A DNA stretch of 64,000 nucleotides from Przewalskia tangutica (taxonomy: Eukaryota; Streptophyta; Magnoliopsida; Solanales; Solanaceae). The notes under the pieces are model-generated. The model had not been told where the DNA came from, made no database searches, and saw nothing but the letters and a program-made list of their open reading frames with translations. A program made the position numbers and the translations under genes. The DNA lies in NCBI GenBank assembly GCA_029844215.1, contig CM056724.1, positions 34,448,446-34,512,445 on the forward strand. The letters are read 5' to 3'. How positions within the stretch are numbered: the first letter of the stretch is position 1; each line of letters starts with the position of its first letter. Positions 56,574 to 64,000 of the stretch are shown here, in pieces.

Positions 56574-56996
56574 AAATTGGTATCATAAGAGGTCAGTCCT
56601 AGGGAATCTATAAGCCGTGTCTAGTAGACTATTATTTATGAACGTGTTGTGTACCATATTTACCGATAGGAGACTACAAGACATTTAGGAGTTGGTTACC
56701 CTTCTTTCTGATCCTAAATCATGTTGTAGAGCTGAGTCTAAGCAGTTCAAGTCTAACCCCTATTTTTTATACTGGTTGTCCAGATATTCCTATTTTACAC
56801 AGACTTCAGCTAGTAAAAGGATTGATGTTGCTGCAGGAGATGGTAGGAGCAGGGCATCGCCTGGTGATGAGGCCCAGCCTGAGTATCAGAGAGATACACC
56901 CCCTCAACCATATTTGTGTAATGATTTGTCTGGTCATTTTTAGCTAAAGCTCCTTATTTGACTAAATTACCCTTTTTGTAGACTCTGTATAGGGTT
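56574..56996 (+). mobile_element. Primer site and leader of the outer plus gypsy element
   Basis: TTGGTATCATAAG at 56577-56589 is a tRNA-iMet-type site after the LTR end. The leader carries GAGACTACAAGACATTTAGG (56671-56689). A frame at 56692-56943 with no recognised domain may include a degraded gag start. The element is cut at 56997 by another LTR, and its coding part is not seen in the window. Confidence 0.7.
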
Positions 56997-59717
56997 TGTG
57001 ATGCACGAGAATGGGTAGCACGGATCCCAAGGTACCTTTATGTGATTCTAAGAAGAAAAACCCAAAATGAAGACATTGGAAATGATACGTTTTACTCAAG
57101 TTGACTTTTAGGTATATGGGTTCGTTTTTCGGTTCCGTCCCTTCCGGTTGTTCCGGAGGGTCTTTTATAACTTAGTCGAGTCATTGGTTTGCTTCCAGAG
57201 GCATTCTGATGTACTTTATTTCTAAAATTGTGAAATTTGGATGTGTTTGGGTGATTTCGTAGAAAAGCATGGCTTAGCTTGGTCAAATAAGAAATATGAG
57301 TGCCTAAGCGAGTTTGTAGCACCTTTTACCTTAGGGTAGCATGTTTGGTTTGTATCTAGGGGGTCCTGGAAGCGTTTCAGATGTTTAGTAGAGAATTGGC
57401 TAAGTTCTATAATTTCTAGTTTATGGTGTGCGCACCAGCGACCTTCTGGCCGCTTCTACATGTCTGCCTCTATGGAGTTTGGCCCACATATGCAGGCCTT
57501 GTTTGATTATGAGGTTTCTGCTTCTACGGATGTTTTCTCGCAGAGGCAATGACACTTCTGCGGAGTTGTTCCTGCCTTAGCGCCTATCAGGGCTATTAAG
57601 TGACTTCGCCTCGGCGACCCTAGTTTCCGCTGAAGCAATTTTGCCTTAGCGATGACGATTCTGCCGAAATAGAATCGTTGTTCCAAATCAGAATATTAAA
57701 TGCCCTAAAATAATTTCATTTTCCCAAAAACATTCTCTTGGGATTAGACCTCGATGGAGGGGATATTGTAGGGTCTTCTATCATTGTTCTTCATTGGAGG
57801 TAAGGTTTTCATAACTTGTAATTATTATTCATCATTTGAGTCATCTAATCCTAGTGTAATTTCTATTTGGGGAAGAAGATGTCATGAGCTTTCATGCTAG
57901 AATAAAAGGCTAAGAATCATGAATTAGGTATTGGTTATTGATTAGATGGTATAAAATATTGTAATCTTGTATTGAATAACGATAGAAGATGTTTTTGTGA
58001 TAGTTAATTTGTTATTGGAAATCTTTTTTAAATTGGGGGGAAAAACTAGGGTTTGGAATTGGGGATTTTTACTTAATCTTTCAATTGAGGGTCCAATCGT
58101 GTTTAGTTTTCAAATTAACTTATGGATATGATTATTTGTATGTTATCATACTTTTTGGGTAATAAAGTTTGGATTTTTCTATCGTGGGCTCGAGACAATT
58201 TTGGGATAAATCTTTATATTGTTTGAAAGGACCAAATTCTTGTGTTTGTATTAGATTACTTATTAATGTAGCATCTACATGTTAGACTACAAGTACTATG
58301 AGGCGCTTTGAAAGGGCAAGACCTTAGTTGAGGGTTGACAGTTTGTGGCTCCTACTCGGCTCTGAGGTAGGCTATGGTTTCTCTTTTGTAAACCTTAATA
58401 GAAGTGCATATTAGTTATAAATGTTGAGAAGTACTCAGTGTGTTTGGGAGTTCCACCTTAGCGATTATGTTGAACGCTTGGGTGGGTACTAGTGTTGAGC
58501 TGTGATGATGGGTGATTTGGGGAATTAGCCTTAAGCTGATTCCGACTGTTGTTGTTTGGGCTTGTTGTTATTATGTGGGATTGTCCCCATTGTTGATAAT
58601 TGTTGTGTTTGTTAATCATATTGTTTTTATATGATAGACTAATTTATGTGGATTTATATGTTATTGAGTTTATGAAAGTATGTGATATTCATCTCTTATA
58701 CGGGATTGCATCTCATACATCCTGATTACTTGCCTTGTCATTATCATTGCATTCAAACACTCATGATTCTGATGCTATTGAAAGTGGAGTGGTATGGAAA
58801 TATTATAGGTCCACTGAGACTAGAAAAAGTAAGGTTATTTTATGAGATGGCTGGAAACATTTAGATAATGGAAATGATTGGTATAACTCTAAAGGATCTT
58901 GACTCTAGTCAGATACGTGTGTTGAATTCTGGCTGGATAGGAGCAGTGTATACACGGTGCAGGTCCCCTATGGGTTGCAGTTCATAGAATTTGAATGTAT
59001 GTATACCGGTTGTGTAAAGGTACCTAGAATTTGCATACATATCATTCATTTATACATACATTGATTACTTGTTGTTTGCCAACATGATTTGGACTGGTTA
59101 TTGAAGCTGGGATGACTTCATGGTAAAGTGTCTTGTTGATTAATTTCATAATACTTGGATTGTTGGTAATTGAACTATTATTTGAACAAGGTGACTTATA
59201 TGATTCATTGAACTACTTAGTATATGATTACTTTAGAGTTAACTTAATGTTTATTTCTGTTACCTATCTTCCGTCTTTGTCGGCTTATGATGCCTATGGA
59301 GTTACATTGTGTACTCATGCTACACTTGCTACATTCTTTTTGGATGCAGATACATCGCCATCTACAAGGTCAAGCCTTTGTTGTTGAGTTTGAGGATTTC
59401 CTATTTTTGGCGTGAGCATGCTTCCATTCAGAATGCCCTAGATGCTCTTATCTCTACTTATGTCTTTTAGTTGTTTCGGGAGACATTATCAGACTCTTGT
59501 TATCAGATTTTGTGCTATTGTATTACAGACATAATTTTAGGAGTTGGAATAACTTAGTATCAAACTTGTTTCAGTATTTATACTATGATTAGATAATCTT
59601 ATTAATTATTCTATTATTTTTGTTTTTTTATTATATTTTGTTGATTAATTGGGAAGTGGTTCACCTACTAGTGAAAAGAGTGTAGGTGCAACCACGATGC
59701 CTAAAGGTATCGTGACA
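56997..59717 (+). repeat. 5' LTR of a second plus gypsy element
   Basis: It runs TGTGATGCACGAGAATGGG...GGTATCGTGACA, 2721 bp, followed directly by a primer site. The start resembles LTRs of Solanaceae chromovirus-like elements with GCACGAGAATGGGTAGCACG. The left neighbour GGGTT (56992-56996) is the candidate target site. Confidence 0.75.
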
Positions 59718-59720
59718 AAG

Positions 59721-59732
59721 TTGATATTAGAG
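59721..59732 (+). other. Primer binding site (tRNA-iMet type), decayed
   Basis: TTGATATTAGAG has two mismatches to TTGGTATCAGAG. It starts three bases after the LTR end. Confidence 0.65.
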
Positions 59733-59915
59733 ATTTAGGTTAAATGGTCTTAAATACAAGAGCAATGTCTAGTATAGTCTTGCGGATTGGTGCGGAGACG
59801 TCCATACTTATCTTTGAGAGACTATAGGACATTTAGGAAACTTCAATTTCTTCATTCTTTTCGTGCTAAGATTGATCAAATGGGTATCTGACATTTGTTT
59901 CCTATTCTCTCACAG

Positions 59916-60607
59916 ATGGTGAGGACTCGTACTCGCGCGGTGAGAGAAGGAACTAGTATCTTCACTTACGATGCGCGATAGAGGTCATGTTCGGGGTCGA
60001 GGTAGAGCCCGAGAAGTTGTACCGACAATGAGTGGAGCATATGGAGCTGGTCAAGCTCATGATAGATCAGTGTCCCCTGAGCCAAATTTTGAGCCTCAAG
60101 ATGAACAATATGATAAGGAGATGGGGCCATCCCAGGATCATCCCAGATTTATAGCTACTCTAGTTCTTCAGGACACCCTGGTCAGGTTACTGAGTGTGCT
60201 TGATGGTTTTTACCCAGTGGACGTCATTCCTACTACTCCAGGTGGGTCATATACCTGAGTGAGAGAGGGCCAAACTCTTGAGTTCCGTACTCTAGGGGTT
60301 TAGGTAGATGCTATTTCGACACCCCGTATATATGAGATTCCGGCACCATAGTTTGGTCCCTATCCGGTTATAGCAGTTGTTATGACCCGCAATGAGAAGA
60401 ATATATGGGAGCATTTCTCCAACATAAAGCCACCCATATTTTATGGCCAACTTGAGGAGGATGTTTATGGGTATATTGTGAGCAACCGTGAGAAGCTACA
60501 TACATTGGGTATGGTTGAGTCACATGGAGTTTGTTTTGTTACTCTTCAGCTTATGGGTGATGTGAAGTAATAATTGAGGGCTTATGTTGATTGTCAACCA
60601 GCGAGAT
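59916..60607 (+). pseudogene. Chromovirus-type gag, N-terminal part, broken
   Basis: ATG at 59916 opens MVRTRTRAV and stops after 21 codons. The sequence continues in another frame from 59971 with an Arg/Gly-rich stretch (GHVRGRGRAREV) and ATLVLQDTLVRLLSVL, typical of the start of chromovirus gag. Stops occur near 60256. From 60382 a conserved piece reads IWEHFSNIKPPIFYGQLEED, the PPxFxG entry to the capsid-like domain, and runs to a double stop at 60568-60573. The frame then continues LRAYVDCQPAR up to 60607, where a minus LTR interrupts it. Gag would form the particle shell around element RNA. The frameshift and stops make it non-functional. Confidence 0.82.
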
Positions 60608-61246
60608 TGTCACGCCCCAAACCCTGGGCTCGCGACTGGTGCCCTACCTGGGCACCCTTCTATTCATACAACATAATAAACCGCGGAAGATAAATAACAC
60701 TAATTTTTTTTTAAACACAGGCAAAGCCGATAAGGCTGTCATAATAAAAATCACCCGAAAGGGTCTACACTGTTCAACAATGTAAATACAACTCTAGTCA
60801 GTCCAGCCCACATATGAATACAGACCTCTAAGAATTTGGATAATAAATTATGACGGGACAAGGCCCCGTCGTACCCCTGAATATACCCAGCCATAATGAC
60901 AAGCTTCGAAACATTGGAGTCATCTCAAAATGCTGAACAAGGATCCTAAGCTCGCGGATCCATAACTGAGTACCTAGACATGCGGACATGAACGCAGCCC
61001 CCCGAAGGAGGTCAGAACAACAGGTACCAAGTAGGGAACGGAAATACAGTACAATAAACAAGATCATAACTGTACAAAAGAATGACAAGGACAAGTATGA
61101 AAATCAAATACCCGATCCAACCGTGTCATACAACAATCAGAGCCAATTGTACCTTGTATCACTGTACTACTATAACACCGTACAACTTTCACATATGAAA
61201 GACATGTCAAAATCAGGGACACCTGCCCTCAGGATATAATATCACA

Positions 61247-61520
61247 GAAGCATGCTCGTGGAATACAACATCACTGTCAGCATGTAACAAGTATAATAAA
61301 CCACCATCATCAGATAAGCATGCCCGTGGAATACAACATCACTGTCAGCATGTAACAAATATAATATACCACCCTCATAAGATAAGCATGCCCGTGGAAT
61401 ACAACATCACTGTTAGCATGTAACAAGTATAATATACCACCATCATCAGATAAGCATGCCCGTGGAATTCCAACATCACCGTCGGCATGTAAAAAGTACA
61501 ATACTCAAATATCAGTACAC
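61247..61520 (-). repeat. 68-bp array, four units (first 1.4-kb copy)
   Basis: CATGC(T/C)CGTGGAAT recurs at 61251, 61319, 61387 and 61455, exactly 68 bp apart. Each contains ACAACATCACTGTCAGCATG or a variant. The second set is at 62651, 62719, 62787 and 62855. Confidence 0.93.
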
Positions 61521-62059
61521 TGTGCCTTTTTAAAAAGTAGAGTAAACTTTACCGCTTTAAACTAGGAAGCTTATGATCAATCTAGGGCCACCCGCCCGTC
61601 GTATCATTATGCAATCCTACTCCTTGGATTATTTCACCCGCATAGGTCATGTGGACCCGTATGAGGTAATTTCCTCGCATAGGACTATTTCACCCGCATG
61701 GGACTATTTCACTCGCATGAGGTAATTTCCTTGCATAGGACTATTTCACCCGCATGAGACTATTTCACCCGCATGAGCCCTACGGACTTGCATGAGGTAG
61801 TTTCCTCACATCGTGGGGAGCAAATCCACGGAATATGTATAATGTCTTAGGGGTTTACCCCACAATTATACTCATAACACTAGCACCAATGACTATCATG
61901 AACAACTTATGCAAGTTAAGTAATCTTTAACTCTCATTAGAACAAATAGGAGGTACTCTCCTCCTTAGAAAAACCAAGGCAATACCATGCCTTTCTTTTT
62001 AGAATTTCCAAGACAATACCATGCCTTACTTTCTAGAATAACCCAACGATACTGTCATG

Positions 62060-62420
62060 CGAGGTACAACACATCCCGGCCCATTTTGGGACTCGATGTA
62101 AACTTCTCTACATGACATAAACCGGCCCATTTTGGGGCTCGATGTAATCTTTTGCATAACGTAACCCGGCCCATTTGTGGAGCACTGTGTACTGATACAA
62201 TATGTGACGTAACCCGACCCATATGTGGGCTCGGTGTAATGATGAAATATGTGACATAACCCGGCCCACCTGTGGGGCTCGGTGTAAGATAACGTAACCC
62301 GGTCCATCTGTGAGCTCGGTGTAATACATAACATAACCCAGCCCTTTTGCGAGACGCGGTGTAATGCTCTTTACAAAACGTAACCCGACCCATTTGCGGG
62401 ACACAATGTATTGCATCCAT
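62060..62420 (-). repeat. Variable 45-55-bp repeats (first copy)
   Basis: About seven units of (G)TAACCCGGCCCA(T/C)...TGTGGG(G)CTCGGTGTAA. The matching set is at 63460-63820. Confidence 0.8.
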
Positions 62421-64000
62421 GACATTTTAAACCATCTTTTTACCTCTTCTTAAGTCGTTATAACAACTTTCCATAAAGCTATTATAACAACCTTTCATTT
62501 TAGAGAACTTAAGGAACTTTATCACATCTTCCCTTTTTAATCACACTAAGGCATTTTCATAACTTGAAACCTTAACACCGTACCACTTTCACATATAAAA
62601 GCGATGTCAAAATCATGGACACCTGCCCTCAGGATATAATATCACAGAAGCATGCTCGTGGAATACAACATCACTGTCAGCATGTAACAAGTATAATATA
62701 CCACCATCATCAGATAAGCATGCCCGTGGAATACAACATCACTGTCAGCATGTAACAAATATAATATACCACCCTCATAAGATAAGCATGCCCGTGGAAT
62801 ACAACATCACTGTCAGCATGTAACAAGTATAATATACCACCATCATCAGATAAGCATGCCCGTGGAATTCCAACATCACCGTCGGTATGTAAAAAGTACA
62901 ATACTCAAATATCAGTACAATGTGCCTTTTTTAAAAAGTAGAGTAAACTTTACCGCTTTAAACTAGAAAGCTTATGATCAATCTAGGGCCACCCGCCCGT
63001 CGTATCATTATGCAATCCTACTCCTTGGATTATTTCACCCGCATAGGTCATGTGGACCTGCATGAGGTAATTTCCTCGCATAGGACTATTTCACCCTCAT
63101 GGGACTATTTCACCCGCATGAGGTAATTTTCTTGCATAGGACTATTTCACCCGCATGAGACTATTTCACCCGCATGAGCCCTACGGACTTGCATGAGGTA
63201 GTTTCCTCGCATCGTGGGGAGCAAATCCACAGAATATGTATAATGTCTTGGGGGTTTACCCCGCAATTATACTCATAACACTAGCACCAATGGCTATCAT
63301 GAACAACTTATGCAAGTTAAGTAATCTTTAACTCTCATTAGATCAAATAGGAGGTACTCTCCTCCTTAGAAAAACCAAGGCAATACCATGCCTTTCTTTT
63401 TAGAATTTCCAAGACAATACCATGCCTTACTTTCTAGAATAACCCAACGATACTGTCATGCGAGGTACAACACATCCCGGCCCATTCTGGGACTCGATGC
63501 AAACTTCTCTACATGACATAAACCGGCCCATTTTGGGGCTCGATGTAATCTTTTGCATAACGTAACCCGACCCATTTGTGGAGCACGGTGTACTGATACA
63601 ATATGTGACGTAACCCGACCCATCTGTGGGCTCGGTTTAATGATGAAATATGTGACATAACCCGACCCACCTGTGGGGCTCGGTGTAAGATAACGTAACC
63701 CGATCCATCTGTGAGCTCGGTGTAATACATAACATAACCCAGCCCTTTTGCGAGACGCGGTGTAATGCTCTTTACACAACGTAACCCGACCCGTTTGCGG
63801 GACACGGTGTATTGCATCCATGACATTTTAAACCATCTTTTTATCTCTTCGTAAGTCGTTATAACAACTTCCTATAAAGCTATTATAACAACCTTTCATT
63901 TTAGAGAACTTAAGGCACTTTATCACATCTTCCCTTTTTAATCACACTAAGGCATTTTCATAACTTGAAACCTTAACACCGTACCACTTTCACATATAAA

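Larger units (their letters stand above)
61174..63974 (-). repeat. 1.4-kb tandem duplication, two full units and start of a third
   Basis: AACACCGTAC at 61174, 62574 and 63975 marks unit starts, giving 1400 and 1401 bp. The two units differ at only scattered sites. Each contains a 68-bp array, a run of TATTTCACCCGCATG repeats, and a run of CGGCCCA...GGCTCGGTGTAA repeats. Confidence 0.93.
60608..64000 (-). repeat. Minus gypsy LTR with 1.4-kb tandem duplication, right end outside window
   Basis: The plus strand starts TGTCACGCCCCAAACCC, in the style of the minus LTR ends at 37565 and 41620. The left neighbour GAGAT (60603-60607) is the candidate target site. It inserted into the gag of the preceding element. 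Internal units are given separately. Frames inside it, such as those near 62026-62425, are repeat-derived. Confidence 0.8.

Noticed and set aside
56692..56943. 83-codon frame after a gypsy primer site as a clear gag gene
   Set aside because: The position fits a gag start but no gag motif is recognisable, so it is only mentioned within the leader.
61247..61520. Regular 68-bp repeats as a CRISPR array
   Set aside because: The whole 68 bp is repeated, with no unique spacers, and the host is a plant LTR.
62026..62425. Overlapping minus-strand frames of 102-121 codons, repeated at 63456-63826
   Set aside because: They are translations of 45-55-bp tandem repeats in an LTR. Several frames stay open at once, as repeats allow.
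1..64000. A new defence, secretion or biosynthetic system
   Set aside because: Apart from retroelement proteins and one calmodulin-like protein, no frame shows domains, gene clustering or codon structure that would support it.

Overview
The window is plant nuclear DNA, most likely from an asterid and probably Solanaceae. I base this on the LTR-retrotransposon families present (Tat/Ogre-like, Athila-like and chromovirus-like Ty3-gypsy, and one Ty1-copia), their tRNA-type primer sites, AT-rich spacers and eukaryotic TATA boxes. The species assignment comes from family resemblance recalled from knowledge, not from a search. About nine tenths of the window is nested LTR retrotransposon sequence. 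I can support one ordinary host gene: an intronless calmodulin-like protein gene at 35629-36090 on the minus strand.

Left nest (1-24615). A minus-strand gypsy element with gag, protease, RT and RNase H (15288-18396, LTR from 18397) is cut just after its RNase H by a minus-strand Athila-like element (12150-15287). That element is cut by a plus-strand Tat-like element without coding capacity (3526-12149). The 5' LTR of the Tat-like element is cut by a second Tat-family LTR (1-3525). A solo LTR of the same family as 1-3525 sits in minus orientation at 20496-24054, with target-site duplication (TSD) CTTAT, inside another gypsy LTR that ends at 24615.

Middle (24616-37076). A plus-strand solo LTR (25064-28336, TSD GCTAA) and a decayed but structurally complete Ty1-copia element (29697-35499, TSD CAAGA) precede the calmodulin-like gene. 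The copia element lies 129 bp past the gene's stop codon and faces it. On the 5' side of the gene there is a short organellar-type small-subunit rRNA fragment (about 36640-36735).

Right nest (37077-64000). A plus-strand gypsy LTR (37077-56573) is split by a minus solo LTR (37565-40463, TSD CATCA) and by an Athila-like solo LTR (41524-55955, TSD GCGTT). The Athila-like LTR contains a solo LTR (41620-54531, TSD GATTA), which contains a two-LTR deletion derivative of its own family (about 42572-51625). Next come the leader of the outer gypsy element, a further gypsy LTR with primer site and broken gag (56997-60607), and a minus LTR (from 60608) carrying a 1.4-kb tandem duplication that runs off the window.

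I found no convincing new enzyme system. The best leads are non-coding. One is a repeated stem-loop (outer arms CTACG/CGTAG) with paired changes in the Tat internal region, with a variant in the copia element. Another is a 78-bp repeat whose unit carries a nine-base-pair hairpin, just before the Tat 3' LTR. A third is a run of CGCCGGAG/CTCCGGCG hairpins in the Tat LTR leader. A leader motif is also shared by three chromovirus-like families, and the calmodulin-like gene has an odd 5' end.
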